A stretch of DNA of 64,000 nt, from positions 17,304 through 81,303 of the forward strand of contig CAICTM010000282.1 of NCBI GenBank assembly GCA_903772945.1. The letters run 5' to 3'. Positions 12,363-24,023 of this stretch are shown here, piece by piece. This DNA comes from Seminavis robusta. Taxonomy: Eukaryota > Bacillariophyta > Bacillariophyceae > Naviculales > Naviculaceae. The notes under the pieces are model-generated. The model saw nothing but the letters and a program-made list of their open reading frames with translations, did not search any database and had not been told where the DNA came from. The number at the start of each line of letters is the position of its first letter. The first letter of the stretch is position 1. The translations under genes and the position numbers were made by a program.

Positions 12363-14147
12363 TTAGTTCACTGGACAAAGGGCACAGTCACACCCACAGA
12401 GCAAAGTCCCTTCGCAGACAGGAGCATTGACTTTGACAGAAAGCAAGCCTTGCGCTGTAGTTATCCAATGATCTTGGTACATCTTGCTGCACAGTGGCTC
12501 GGGGATGCTGCCCGCCAAGGATGTGTTCTTGACAACCAAGCTGGTCAAGTTTCTCAATGCAACCAGCTCTCTGGGCAGAGTGCCAAATAACTCGGTGTTG
12601 TTCTGGACTTCCAAGCGTTTGAGATCAGTCAGCAAACCAACCTCTGTTGGTATTGAACCGGAGAAGAGATTGGAACTGCTTTGCCAATTCTGTAAGTTTG
12701 TGAGCTGGGAAAAGAGACCAGATGGTAGTGGGCCTTCCAAATGGTTTTCATCGATGAGGCTTTCCAGTTGACCCAGCTCTGTAGGTAGTGAGCCAGATAT
12801 GCTAGTAGCAAACAGCATGAGGCTGGTCAACTTTGTGATCCGATCAAGCTCTGTTGGAAGCTCTCCGAATACTCCCAAATTCTGCCGAAGGGCAAAATGC
12901 TGCAGTCCGGCGCTCAGCAGTGATATCTCGGGGGGTATAGTTCCCTCCAAGTTGTTGGTGGAAAAGTCGAGCGATATCATGAGTCCCCTGTCACTACTAC
13001 AGTGGACGTCTGGTGAATCTATTGCGTTGAACTCAGTGGGAACTTGTTCCCAATGGCAGTCGTTTGTTTTTCCAATCCAACCAGCAATGCTTCTTGACCC
13101 AATAGTCACCCTTGGTTGAATGGTAAAAGGTGACCAGTACAAACAGCTGTCGTAATTTCCATTCTGGAAGGAGATGAATGCTGGTTTCACCCGCAGCATT
13201 GATCAGCCATTCATTTGCTTTGGATTGGGGTGACTCTGGGTCATCCATGATGGCTCTGAGCGTGTAATTAGGTAGATGGAGCACATCCAGCAAGGTTGTT
13301 GTTGGTGCTGGGGTTGTTGCCATGATTGGGGCAGAGGATGGACTTTGAATCCTTCCACCGTTCTGCTGTTCTTGCTGTAGTATCAATGGACTGCTGCTAT
13401 GTCTGGTCCAAACGACCAAGAAGAATACTGCCAGAATGATTGCCACCGCCGCCATGCCCACTATTGTCTGTATGGAGAGTGCCACAAATAACCTTCTCCT
13501 CCAATATTCTTTGATTCTTTGGAATGACATGTGCGGCACGGCATTTTGCAGTACTAGTAACCCATCCACTTCGTCCTCATGGACTGGATGAGCAATAATG
13601 ACATCACTGGTCCGGTCCTCATCGATTCCATCATCGCTCTCGTCTTCTATGTCGTCACGGAACCCTGGCCCATCCACGGCAATGGCTCCCGGAATAGCTG
13701 GGTGGATGCCTTGATGTCTCGTAAACTCGGGATACTGCACTGGTGTGTCTAGAATAGACTGAGCTTGAGCTGTATGGCTGCAGTTTTCTGCGTTGCATGT
13801 GGAAACTTCAGGGATGCTCGTGGATGTCTTGAGGCAAATCTTGGGTGAATGATCATCTTGTTGTTGAAGAATGGCTAGATCAATGATCCCAGCAACTGCG
13901 GCATCTTTCACCACAACCTTCTTCTTCTTGACGTTTCCAACCTCGATGTCACCTTCATCGTTGTCCTTATTGCTGCTGCTGTTAAGAGTCCGTCTGCATT
14001 CTCGTGCTTGCTGCAGCTGGAAGGAGTCCAAATTCTCGAGCTGGGCGTCGTAGTCTCCCCTGATGCGTGCTGCCACTATAAATCGAGTAGGTTCAAGTCG
14101 TCCTCTTCGTCTTTTTCTGCGTCCGCTGCATCAGTCTTTCTCATCAT
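12363..14147 (-). pseudogene. Intronless LRR receptor paralogue with two frameshifts
   Basis: Homologous along its length to the other receptors but broken twice. The likely start is the tandem ATG at 14147/14144; this frame has the helix motif (DDLNLLDL) and meets TAG at 14078-14076, while IVAARIRGDYD continues in another frame. The second break is an A5 run (T5 on plus, 13067-13071): upstream frame has the N-cap (SPQSKANEWL, TFYHSTKGDYW), downstream frame has TNDCHWEQ and the LRRs. Other features are IPGAIAV, DVIIAHPVHED, TM about TIVGMAAVAIILAVFFLVV, and CEGTLLCGCDCALC. One LRR is shortened (QLESLIDENHLEG). No intron, unlike its neighbours. Both lesions touch short homopolymers, so assembly error must be excluded before calling it dead. 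Confidence 0.75.
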
Positions 14148-15282
14148 GGTCGGTTCATGCAGCTATATTGATGAGTAAAGGCGAAGTCGAGTCATTATGG
14201 CTTTTGCCTTGGATTCAAGCGGTGTTTGAGTTTTGAGCCTAGAATTAAGATTCAACGAGGTTAGAAAGGGGGGATTAGATGGTTGCGCCAAAGGATTTAA
14301 GATAGCTCTTGTCTCTTCACTGGACTATCTTCTTTTGGTGATTTGGGCAAGTTTCTGTTAAATCATTGGATTGCCATTCGATAAGGACTGCTTGAAGCAA
14401 GAGAACGTCTAGGATTTGAACCACTGATTGGAGACTGATTGCATGGAGCATTGGAGCTGAACTGATTCCAGCAGCTCAGCAGCTAAATCTTATGGTCATT
14501 CATATTGGACACTTACTTTTTCACTCTCCTCAAATAAATGGCACGAATACGTTTCCTGTACATGTAGTTAATATAAGACAGATACCGGTACCATCGAGAG
14601 TCGAGTCGAGGAGCGAAGATGGTATAGCAAAGATAGCTAGCTAGCCTAGCTAGCTAGCTCCGGCGGAGGAACATGGGTCGTCCTCAAGCGCTTCCCGTCT
14701 CAATCGGTTAAATTCAATGGCCGGTCAATGGCATACTAGCTAGCTAGAGCTACCGTACCAATTATGTTGTCATCCTTTGCTTGGTTCGTTTTGAGCAGCT
14801 CCGGGCAGCCGCGAATCCCCGAGAGCTTTCTCATCGACCGACAACTGTTTTGTGGAAGACGACCCTTTTCGCTACGGTCAACAGTTGGGTGGCGTGGGCC
14901 CCCGCTGCAATCATTCTTCGATGCTAAGGCAAAGCCACTGCCTGCTCTACCGGTATTGACGAGGGTTGTGCTTTGTAACGGAGGCCGCAAAAAAAAAAGT
15001 GGGAGGCTTCAATGCAAATCAGAAACAATGCAGAAGTCGTGAAGGTAGCCTTCTCGGCATGGAGCCTGGTGGAGTAGGGAAATCATTGGGGCAGCCACCA
15101 AACACCTCCACGTTTTTGCCCTCATAAGCAATTTGGTTGACGAAAGCATAACAGTTGCTTGCTCCAGATGCTCCAGAACGAAGCTTGGCTAAGAAAATGG
15201 CAGAGTAGCATAGATCTGCAGTCAGTTATTATGTATTTGAGAAGCATACAACGCCCAGAGTATTTGCTAGCTAGCTAGATAG
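14148..15282. other. Intergenic with segmental homology to 42.9-43.3 kb
   Basis: Parts of 14740-15282 (TTGTTGTCATCCTT-type stretch, CAATGCAAATCA, GTATTTGAGAAGCAT) reappear in order downstream of the receptor at 43342-45775. The duplication that made these two genes therefore included 3' flank. Several CTAGCTAG runs (14630-14670, 15265-15290) are present. Confidence 0.6.
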
Positions 15283-17962
15283 CTAGCCACATCCACAGAG
15301 TAGACCAGTACAATCAAACAACAATCCAAAAGAACCTTCGCAAGAGTCGACGGCACTTCCAATGCAAGTCCCATTGATGCCACACACTCCTTCTGGAATG
15401 GTTCCAGACAGCAGTGGATTGCCTTCCAGCCTTAGCGTGTGCAGAGTTGGTTGAAGGTTGGAGAGGTCGTGGGGAACAGTTCCAGAAAGAGCATTGCTCG
15501 CAAGAGTCAAGTGGCCCATTGATGACAGCAGACCAAGCTCACTAGGAATCCAACCAGAGAGTTGGTTGCCTTGAAGCTCAAGTTCCTCCAGCCCTGAGAA
15601 ACGACCTAGCTCTGAAGGGATGGATCCAGACAGCTGATTGTTCCTCAGGTTGAGAGTAAAGGCCAGTTTTGTTAAAAGCCCTAGCTCACTTGGCACAGGG
15701 CCTGTGAGCTGGTTGTCCCTTATTGTAAGCAGGAGAAGAGGAGCAACTGTGCCCAACTCCGAGGGGATTGTGCCTTGAAATGAATTCCCAAACTGAGCTA
15801 CTTAGCTCAGTTTGGAAAGATGCATCAATTCACCAGGAAGAGTTCCTGTCATTCTGTTCCCATACAAGATCATCCATTGAAGATCGGTTACAAGGCCAAT
15901 CTCTGTTGGGATTGAACCTTTAGAAGAGGAGTGGGGAAAAAATTCATGGTTGGCCAACAGCATGGTATTACATGGAAGCAAAAGAATGTTACCTTTGCTT
16001 GGGCTGCTTACCTGTCAGGTCACAATCATTAAAGTTGAGCCATGTCAACTTGGAAAGCATTCCGACATCAGATGGAATAAGGCCTTGCAAGTGGGAGTTG
16101 CGCGGCATTCCAAGCGTTTCCAAGTTTGTAAGCTGCCAAATTTCACTGGGAATGGATCCCTTGAGAGATACCTGATCATTATTGCCCTGTAGTCCAAGGT
16201 ATTTCAACTTTGTCAAAAGTCCGAGTTCTGAAGGAATGGTTCCGATGCCTAGAGGGGAACCCATAGTGAGTCCCTTCAACGAAGTCATTTGTCCCACCAA
16301 AGTTGAGACTGTTCCCTGCATGTGGTTGTATCCTAGGGAAAACGTTTTCAGAGAAGTCAGGAGGTAGATTTCCTCTGGTAGCGACCCACCCAGATTGTTG
16401 AAGTCAAGCCAGAGATTCTGATAGATACCATCCTCATTGCATGTGGTTGGAGGTGAATCTTTGGATGGAAAGAAGCCCTGTAGAAACCCAGGATAAAGCA
16501 GAGAAATAGCATCCATTCTTGCAAAATCTGGTTTGTTGAACCAGTCACACTCATGGACACTGTGATTTAGCCAGCCAAAATTTTCTTTCCAATTATTCCC
16601 TTCAGTGGAATAGAACAGTGTGGCCAAGGCAAATTTTTGTACGACTCTTCCTGAAGTGTACAGAGGCCAATTTTCATAGTCTTCCAACAGCCACTCAAAT
16701 GCCATGGACTGAGGAGAGTCAGGTTCTTCCAAAGCCAGGAGAGTGTCCTCTTCAAGCAACGCCTTGATACTTCCCTCTAAAGACATGGTTGGGGCTTCTG
16801 AAGGGGACATGCTGGGTAAAATTGGCAGGATCGGAGCCACGTTGTCTTCTTTCTTGTGAAGGAGAACAACAGACAACACGATGATGGCCAAGGCGATGAG
16901 CAAAAAACCTCCCCCGAGAATTCTTGTCTTGAACTGCTTATCCTTTTCTGATCTCCTTGTTTCTTCAATCTCACCATTGTAATTTTGAGCCTGGGGTAGA
17001 TTACGAAAATGAGATGAATCTACTGGGTCAGCCACAGCCAAGCCGTCCTCGGGAATACAACGAGCTGTACCCAGTTGGACAGGTAGCTGGGCCGATTCAT
17101 ATTGCATGCTCGACAGTGTCTGGGACGAAGGATCCACCAATGAAGAGGATAACGAACCACCACCCAAAAGTGATCGACGAAGGGTGGTATTGCGTCTGAG
17201 TTCTGTACCGGTACCAGGTACATGGGCATAGGCTCCCGGGCGCCCTTCTTCTTCTTCGGGCAGATTTGTCACAAGTACATTGTCATTTGTAGGTTCGATC
17301 GTAGGTGGCTGAGTAGTCGTGGGTTCAATGTGTGTCATCTCTGCGGTTTCCAAATTTTCCCCTGTTCTTTGAAAATTTCCTCCACTTGGGAATGCACCTG
17401 GTTGTACTTGGGCCCTTCTGTTGGCAGCAGTCCGTTCCAATTGAGGCAAAGGCATAAGCCGATCTTTGTCACCATTTTGTGCCATATCCTCGGGAGCTGC
17501 ATTGGTGTTAGTGTCAACGAGTTCAATTCGGGTGTCGTCCTGTTCTTGAGTGGTAGTATTTTCACCTTGGCAGAGACCAGAATCCCGGAGCCGAGCCTCC
17601 ATTATTCTGGCCAGATCGACTATTGCAACATTTTCTTCCCCGTATTCTGCAGTTTTTTTGTGTGTGGCCAGATCAGCCTGTGGGCCTTTGACCATTGTGC
17701 ATCCTACTGCTCCTGTTTTGTGTGTGTGTGGGCTTTTCTCTGTTTGGAAAAAATGTAGTGTGTGCTGTTGTTTGCTTCCGGTGGCATCCAAATCTTTTAG
17801 CCGAGCTTCCACAATCTCTTGCAGGTCGAGAGGAACCAATCCTTCTTGGGAAGAAGTTCTATCTTCATTCTCCTGCTGTTCTTCTTCCTTCTGTTCCTGA
17901 TGGGTCTGTTCCTGCTCTGGGTTGTTGGGAGAACCCAGGCCAGTCTCCTCTTCCGTTGTCAT
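15283..17962 (-). pseudogene. LRR receptor with mosaic tail, in-frame stop in LRR exon
   Basis: Exon 1 is 17962-16012 and exon 2 starts at 15917; the 94 nt intron is phase 1. Exon 2 hits TAA at 15804-15802 inside LRR KLS^, predicting 688 aa. The frame then stays open to 15283 with five more LRRs and the C-cap LLCGCG, so the loss is recent. The tail is unusually complete: two helix motifs (LDLQEIVEARLKD near 45-57, VDLARIMEARLRD near 115-127), MPLPQLERT, QPGAF near 187-191, a second RPGAYAHV near 241-248, DGLAVADPV, TM about 348-368. The N-cap is intact (SPQSMAFEWLLED, ATLFYSTEGNNW, NHSVHECDW). The stop lies exactly in the 15793-15810 palindrome. Stop read-through or a sequence error is possible, but the palindrome makes a real mutation plausible. 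Confidence 0.82.
15793..15810. repeat. 18-bp hairpin carrying the premature stop
   Basis: CTGAGCT-ACTT-AGCTCAG: perfect 7-bp arms with a 4-nt loop. The duplicate gene (43342-45775) has CAGAGCT-AAGT-AGCTCAG at the same place. The loop is the exact reverse complement, and the one arm mismatch is repaired here. Confidence 0.85.
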
Positions 17963-18509
17963 GGTTTTGCTCTGATGGTTGGTTGGCTAGAACTTGAGGG
18001 TGATGGAAGTAACAGAACTCGATCGTTGTGTGCTTGGTTGTGAAGACTTGCGATATTACAATGAAGGTTATCAAGCGACTAGCTAGCTACTAGAGTGGAG
18101 TGACGAGTCGACTATTAATACCGGTGCAGCGGTACCATGGAATCGGCTACGCCGCGCTGTGCGCCGTGGCCTGCAAAAGCCGGCATGATCTTGCCCCATT
18201 TTCAGACGGCAATTATTATTAAGGGAAACATTTCGTCGTCGCTCCTCTTTAATCTCGACGACGCGCGGGTACTTGTAGTTTGTGTACTGTAGGATTCGTG
18301 CCAATTCGCAAGCCCGGCAAATAAATTGCCTTTTTGACCGGCACTCACTCGCACAGCTATTGTACGAATTGGAATACGGGCGTTCGAAATTGGGAGCTTT
18401 CACAGCACATTCTTTGATAGCTCTTGCTGGCTTTTAAAATCAAAAGTGACGTCATTCACGCCACAACCTTGTGGGTCTCTCATTTTTTCTTCTGCACCAC
18501 AACACCACG
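17963..18509. promoter_or_regulatory. Divergent upstream region
   Basis: 547 bp between the receptor start at 17962 (-) and the cupin gene start at 18510 (+), so it should hold both promoters. A TTTAAAAT A/T-rich box lies near 18432. It also has a GCTAGCTAGCTA run and ACCGGT motifs. No experimental support. Confidence 0.4.
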
Positions 18510-19415
18510 ATGACGATGACGACGACAAAGACAATGATTATCAAGTCTGAAAACTGCCGCAACAGGACAGCTCTGTTTGTTTTGTTGATTCTATGCTGTA
18601 GGGGTGGAGATCCTGTCCACTCGTTCCTTCCGAGTAGTCCAACGTTTATTACTGCTATTCCATCGGTTCCATCAATAAGGAAGGCTGTGTGGAAAACAAC
18701 GGCCAAGACGGAACTTGCCACCACGGTGCTACCACAGGAGGTAATATCCCTGCAGGTAGCTGACGACACTACTACCGGTAGTAGCACCAGCGTGGAAGAT
18801 GATACTGGAATCTTGGTGTCTCTCTTTGGCAGTGTGAAAGCATTTCAAGACTTTTGGAATTTCGATTTTGGTCGTCGCGTGGTGCATCTCAGCAGTCATG
18901 CTAGTGCAACCAGTAGTAACGGTAGCATTGGCATTGACATGGCACAACTGTACGACTCGAACGAGTACATTACCTTGCGCAAACGAGGGACTCAAATGGC
19001 CCTGAACAAGACTGCCATGAGTTATCTAGAATTTGCAAATGACTATATTGTGGCGGGAGGTGGTTCGGCCGTGGTCCCCATTACACCCAACGACTACTTG
19101 TATCCCCGTCTCAAAGAACCACTGGAACGAGCCCTCCAACAATCGCCCGAATCGCTCAGCATTAATGTCTATCATTCGGGAAATCAAGCCGTGGCACTCA
19201 ATCGTCATTACGATGCTTACGATGTCCTCGTTTGGCAAACCAATGGCAAGAAAGAATGGGAGGTACAAATAGATGCTAGCAATACGTGGAAAAACATTAC
19301 CCTGCAACCGGGGGATCTATTGTACATTCCCAAGGGAGTCTATCATGCTGCCACCACGGCACAGGGATGCAATATTTCCACTCATGCTACCATTGGATTT
19401 CTGGAAACTAAATAA
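18510..19415 (+). CDS. Cupin/JmjC-like Fe(II) oxygenase with N-terminal leader
   Basis: 301 aa from the first ATG at 18510; a GTG extension upstream is not used. The leader has basic residues, a hydrophobic core (RTALFVLLILCC, 19-30) and VHS^FLPS near 36-41. This resembles the diatom plastid-import signature in which Phe follows the cleavage site; chloroplast location is inferred. The C-terminal half matches the cupin_4 / RoxA-NO66 type fold: HYDAYDVLVWQ gives metal ligands His233 and Asp235, GKKEWEV follows, and LQPGDLLYIPKGVYHAA supplies His279. The family hydroxylates protein or ribosomal side chains using 2-oxoglutarate; the substrate here is unknown. At about 300 aa it is shorter than full NO66/MINA proteins, with no evident C-terminal winged-helix domain. 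Confidence 0.82.
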   Translation: MTMTTTKTMIIKSENCRNRTALFVLLILCCRGGDPVHSFLPSSPTFITAIPSVPSIRKAVWKTTAKTELATTVLPQEVISLQVADDTTTGSSTSVEDDTGILVSLFGSVKAFQDFWNFDFGRRVVHLSSHASATSSNGSIGIDMAQLYDSNEYITLRKRGTQMALNKTAMSYLEFANDYIVAGGGSAVVPITPNDYLYPRLKEPLERALQQSPESLSINVYHSGNQAVALNRHYDAYDVLVWQTNGKKEWEVQIDASNTWKNITLQPGDLLYIPKGVYHAATTAQGCNISTHATIGFLETK

Positions 19416-20348
19416 AAATAATTCCAATGGAGGCAAATACGACACACAAGTTTTGGGTGCCAGCTGCATGTCGAGCAATCAAGTGACTGAGACTCGTTGG
19501 GCCGATCGAGCCAGCAACGAAACATTGCAATGGAGTTTCACGGGCGATGGATTATTTTTGGTGAGAGTCAAGCCGATCGAACCGGCGTCGATCTGTCGCT
19601 TCGTGAGATTCATTGTCAGAAATTCTACAGAGACCTTTGAAGAACTGAGGCGCCACTCAAACCACGCAGGAGTCGTTCCAATTTGCTCCTGTCGTAAGAT
19701 AATAATGTTTCGAGTATGTATAAAGATGGAGAAAGAGGGGCCTTTGTGTTTCGTTCAAAAGGTAGCAAGCAAAGTACCGAACCATGGCACGGACGGAGTC
19801 CTTCTGCACCTGAGCACATAATCGACGCAATCCAAGCTGGATCATCCCTCCATGAAGTCGCCAGAAACCGGAGCTTGCTTTGCTTGGGACGAGCACGTTT
19901 CACGAAGCTGCCACTTTTGCATGATTGGGGCTGGCTATAGCTAGCAACCGGTAGAGAGATGTACTTTTGTCTCACGGAAGTCACTGTGCACTATGGCACG
20001 ATTGAGGCTGGCTACCTAGCTGTAGAGTCTTCTTGGCGCCACACGCCCTCCTGTGGTCTCACGGAATCCAGCTAGGCAGATCCAAGGATGGGTTCATGCA
20101 TGTATGTGCGTGGCCTTTTCGTTTTGTATCACCAGCGGCAACCATACCCGAATCGAATCGAATCGAATCCTTACCATACTCTACACCTACACAATTTGTC
20201 CCTATAGCTACATATAACTGCCCGCCACGGAGCCGACGAATGCTGAATTTTGTGACCAATGCGCCCGCAAACACGCACAGAAGATGCTACGGCGAACGAT
20301 CAGGCTTCGTGGAAAAGAATCAATACACCCGCAGTGCATGCATGATCC
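19416..20348. other. Intergenic, convergent 3' ends
   Basis: Between the cupin stop and the stop of the 20349-22452 receptor. Contains ATCGAATCGA microsatellite-like sequence (about 20150-20170) and isolated CTAGCTA/ACCGGT motifs. No supported gene. Confidence 0.5.
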
Positions 20349-22452
20349 CTAAAAACACGAGCACTCATCATCACAACCACACAAAACTCCTGTGCAGTCA
20401 AATGACAGGCCCTGCTGCATGTCACAGGGGTCAAACAAGAATACAGAGCCAGCACAGGTGGCATTCATGTTGCAAATTGCTTTTGGAATGGTCCCTGACA
20501 AAAGAGGGTTTCCTTCCAATGCCAATGTGTGGAGCGATGGATGAAGAGCTGAAAACTCATTTGGCAGAGTCCCAGAAAGCGAGTTGTTGGCAAACGTTAG
20601 ACGGCCAATGGAACTCAGTTTGCCAAATTCGCTGGGAATGCGACCTGTGAACTGGTTCCCCTGAAACTCGAGCACTGCAAGCTGTGACAACAACCCAAGC
20701 TCTGTAGGAATCGTCCCTGAGAGAGCATTGTTGCGAAAGCTGAGAGTGACTCTACTTTGTGTCAAAAGACCAAACTCGCTTGGCAGAGCGCCGCTGAATT
20801 GATTCCCGGCAAGTCCGAGCAAGGATATTGTTGACATTTGTCCCATTTCTGAGGGCAGTGTCCCGTGCAGCAAATTCCCGAAAACAGAAAGAATCCGTAG
20901 TTTCTGAAGAAGTCCAATGGCACTTGGAAGGGTGCCAGCCACGCGGTCACCGGTCAGTGTCATCATTTCAAGGTTACTTAGCTGTCCAATCTCTGATGGG
21001 ATGGTTCCTATATGAGAAGGTGAGAATTGAGCACAGATCATCAACGTGAAATAGGACATTCCCTGCAGCCGTACCTGTGATATTACACCGATCCATCAAC
21101 AGCCACCTTAGGCTTTGAAACTTTCCGACGCTCGATGGGATTGTTCCCTGCAACCGAGGGTTCACACCGAAACTCAAATGCCTCAAGTTGGTCAAGCTCC
21201 AGATGTCTGTTGGAATATTTCCATGATGATCATTGGCATCAATGGCAAAGACTTGAAGGTTGCTCAGTAGTCCAATTTCCGAGGGTATGATACCGTTGTG
21301 TCCCATGCTAGCGAAACCGAGTCCTTCCAATGCGGTCAGTGCTCCAATCTGGCTGGAGATTGTGCCTTGTATGGCATTGAACCCGACAGACAGTGTTTGG
21401 AGGGAAGTCAGGATGTAGAGTTCTTCTGGCAGAGACCCTACAAGATTGTTTCGGTCCAACCAGAGATGTTGGTACAAGCCATGTTGGTTGCAATTTGTGG
21501 TTGGCATTGGCTCTAGAAAACCAGAAAGGACACCTGGGTATAGGCTGGATGTAAATGCCTTTGTGGCAAAATCAGGTTTGGTGTACCATTCGCACTCAGG
21601 TATGCTATGGTTGAGCCAGTTCGTGTTGTTGTTCCAGTCATTGCCTGCTGTAGCATAGTACAGGGTGGCTAGGGCGAACCTTTGCTTGATGCGATCATTG
21701 GAGTGGGATACCAGAGAGTCCTGGTCCTCCCAGAGCCACTGCCATGCCTTGGATTGGGGTGTACTATCCTCAGTAGCAATGGCCCTTATAGTCTCGTCGG
21801 AGAACAAGGAGAGAATGGATCCCTCCAAAGAAGTTGGAGCTTGGGAAGGGGGCAGTGTTGGTACCTCCTCATCAGGATCAGTATTCTTCTTGGATGCCGA
21901 GATGGTGACTGTGACGACAATCGTCCCCATGGCAATGAGCAAAATGGCTGCCAGCAGGATATTGGTTTTGAGTTTCTTGTTGCTGTCTCGTCTTCTCTTT
22001 CGAGCATTCTCATGGTCCGGGAACGCTTGATGCACTTGCTCGTCTTGGTCTACCAGATTCGCCACTGCCAAGCTCTCCTCGGTGTCGTCCTGTGTGCCGG
22101 AGGTAGAATGCATGGTTACAGTTTCCCTCGTCGTGGTGGTGGCTGGATTCTCTTCCTCCAATAACAATTGTCCGGGAAGTAGTCCATTGGACCCCACGTA
22201 AATGGCCCCCGGTTGACTTGTCTGGCGACTTGTTGGATCATTATTTCCACCCGGCAGTGGCTGTATACCCGCCACAACAAGAGTCGAAAAGCACATGGGC
22301 CCATGTCCGTTTTCATTGATGGCATCAATAGCGGTAGCAGCCGACGTAGCCGTTTCTTCTTTGGCTTTGACTTCCTTCACTCTGATGTCTTGTTCTCCCT
22401 CCGAATCCTTGTCCATTGTTGCTGTTGCTGTTGTAGTTGGAGGAGTAAGCAT
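20349..22452 (-). CDS. LRR type II receptor-like protein (single-intron class)
   Basis: 678 aa; exons 22452-21075 and 21007-20349. The 67 nt phase-1 intron splits the Gly of NITG^TIPSEIG. The frame extends upstream, but the first ATG is 22452. The tail is short: QPGAIYV near 80-86 and ESLAVANLV near 126-134, with no helix or IAYPK motif. KKLKTN precedes the TM (about 165-186). The N-cap has TPQSKAWQWLWED, ATLYYATAGNDW and NHSIPECEW (Pro replaces the usual His before Glu-Cys). About ten LRRs follow, then CTGVLCGCDDECSCF. Complete and intact. It appears to be the minimal form of the family, useful for deciding which tail motifs are essential. Confidence 0.9.
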
Positions 22453-22777
22453 TGGGTTCTCCAATTCAAATCGACGAACTGACTTCTTTATGACGGTATC
22501 ATATAAACTTATTCAGGATGAGTGCGAGGTAAGCTCCCATTCCAATGCTGTGCCGCTGTCTGGGTTCTGTTCGGAGTAATGACAATAATGGCCAAATTCA
22601 AAATTAATCGAGGCAGTCTCCCACTGGTCACTGGTACATGTACATGTACCATGTACCCCGAAGCATTAAGTAGCAAGTGAAGGGGCAACGTGAAGGGTGA
22701 CCTAATTAATAGTTAGGAGTTCTACGAAAAAGACCAACGAAACAATGTCAATTGCCAAAGGTGCCATTCTATGATTT
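22453..22777. other. Short intergenic
   Basis: Upstream of the receptor start at 22452. Contains CATGTACATGTACATG repeats near 22635 and no gene. Confidence 0.5.
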
Positions 22778-23072
22778 AATAAGCCAGCGGAGCTGTGTAA
22801 CCTCGGCAGAAAGGTTTCAGTGTAGAAGCAGATACCCCTATTAGCTAGCTAGCTAGAAGCAGATACCTCTAGTGCTTAGCTAGTGCTTAAGGAGGTACCA
22901 CCAGGTCTGCACGTCAGTCGGTAGGAACCCGGAAATCTCTCGTGTTATTCTTCCTTTTATCGAGCGTTTTTTATCAACCGACCATGATCCAAAGCAGTTA
23001 TATGGCTGCCGCTGCCGTTCCTTCCACCGATCACGTAGAGACCCGTGCAGTGGATGTGTGCGTTCGCAATAG

Positions 23073-24023
23073 CCATGGCTGTTAACTTGCGTCGGGGTAG
23101 AGAGGTGCTGGTTCTTTATACGTGTGGGAAATTTCGTGAAGGAAGGTGACATCAGGCGGACCAGGCTCCGTACGAAGGATGTTTGCCATTGCAAGGACAA
23201 TAAAGAAATCGTTTTCATGACCAAGTTCAAGCCTGACCCATATGAGAATTTTATGGTTCTTCGTCCTGAGGCAGCAAGTGAAAAAAAAAAAAATGAACGT
23301 CTAATAACGGATTCAGACGAGATGTGCTTGAGGACTACCCACGAGCTAAGGCTCGGGTATTTCCCACAGTCAAGTCTGCTCACCGGCCACACTGGCCTCC
23401 TGAGAGGGTGCGACGCCTGTTAGCTATCTAAGGATTTGTACACTGAGGTCGGAGCCATGATTCACCACAAATCACGAGCTCTTTGTTGAAGAGAGTTGGG
23501 GTTGGTAAAGAAGTTTGAGGGGGTAGGAGGGGTAAGGAAAAAGGCAGCAAGTGAGATGGTGGCAAGAGCAGACAGGGATGAGTTTCATAATGCATCTTTT
23601 GTTGTGGTCCCCAGCATCAAGAAGCTTGTCACTGACGCAATGAATCATGCCTACCTTTGTGTTGATGATGAGCCAGTTGAAGATTATCATTCGGAGGATG
23701 AAGTTGACGACAAGCCCAAAAAGTGTGACTGCGTTGAGGAACATGGTCTCTTGACGTGTGGTGTGAATGAAGCCCCGCTCAGCTTGGTGGATAAGAATGA
23801 TTTCCTCCATTCTTTGAAGAAATACATCTTGAAGAAAACGAATGGGAGAGTGTACAGCTCTTCCAGTTCCTCAGTCACGGCTTCCGAATCTTCGCCAAAT
23901 CCAATACAATCTACAAGATGTAGAGTTGCAATAGCAATGTCTTGCTCGCTCATCTCTGTTTGGCCATCAGTTGAAGGCTCTGCATCCTCTCCATTCATCG
24001 GGACTGTGTCAACTCGCACATGA
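23073..24023 (+). pseudogene. Second transposon ORF, split by a SINE-like insertion
   Basis: A frame is open from about 23073 to the SINE (RVGNFVKEGDIRRT, FKPDPYENFMVL) and resumes after it at 23542 (EMVARADRDEFHNASFVVV) to the stop at 24023. The 13-bp duplication encodes EAASE on both sides, so one reading frame was interrupted. The end has acidic and Ser-rich stretches (VEDYHSEDEVDD) and a CDCVEEHGLLTC pair. No ATG-initiated start is clear; an upstream short frame begins at 22989. Function unknown, possibly the element's accessory protein. Confidence 0.5.
23282..23541 (-). mobile_element. SINE-like element, copy A (full length)
   Basis: About 260 bp between two copies of AGGCAGCAAGTGA (23269-23281 and 23542-23554). 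Read on minus it ends in ACGTTCAT and an oligo-T tract of 13. It is inserted in the plus-strand transposon frame. No ORF of its own; internal hairpins GGCCA/TGGCC and CGAGC/GCTCG. Confidence 0.85.

Noticed and set aside
22880-23392. 170-codon minus-strand frame crossing the SINE
   Set aside because: It exists only because the SINE sequence and transposon DNA happen to be open; part of it repeats at every SINE copy.
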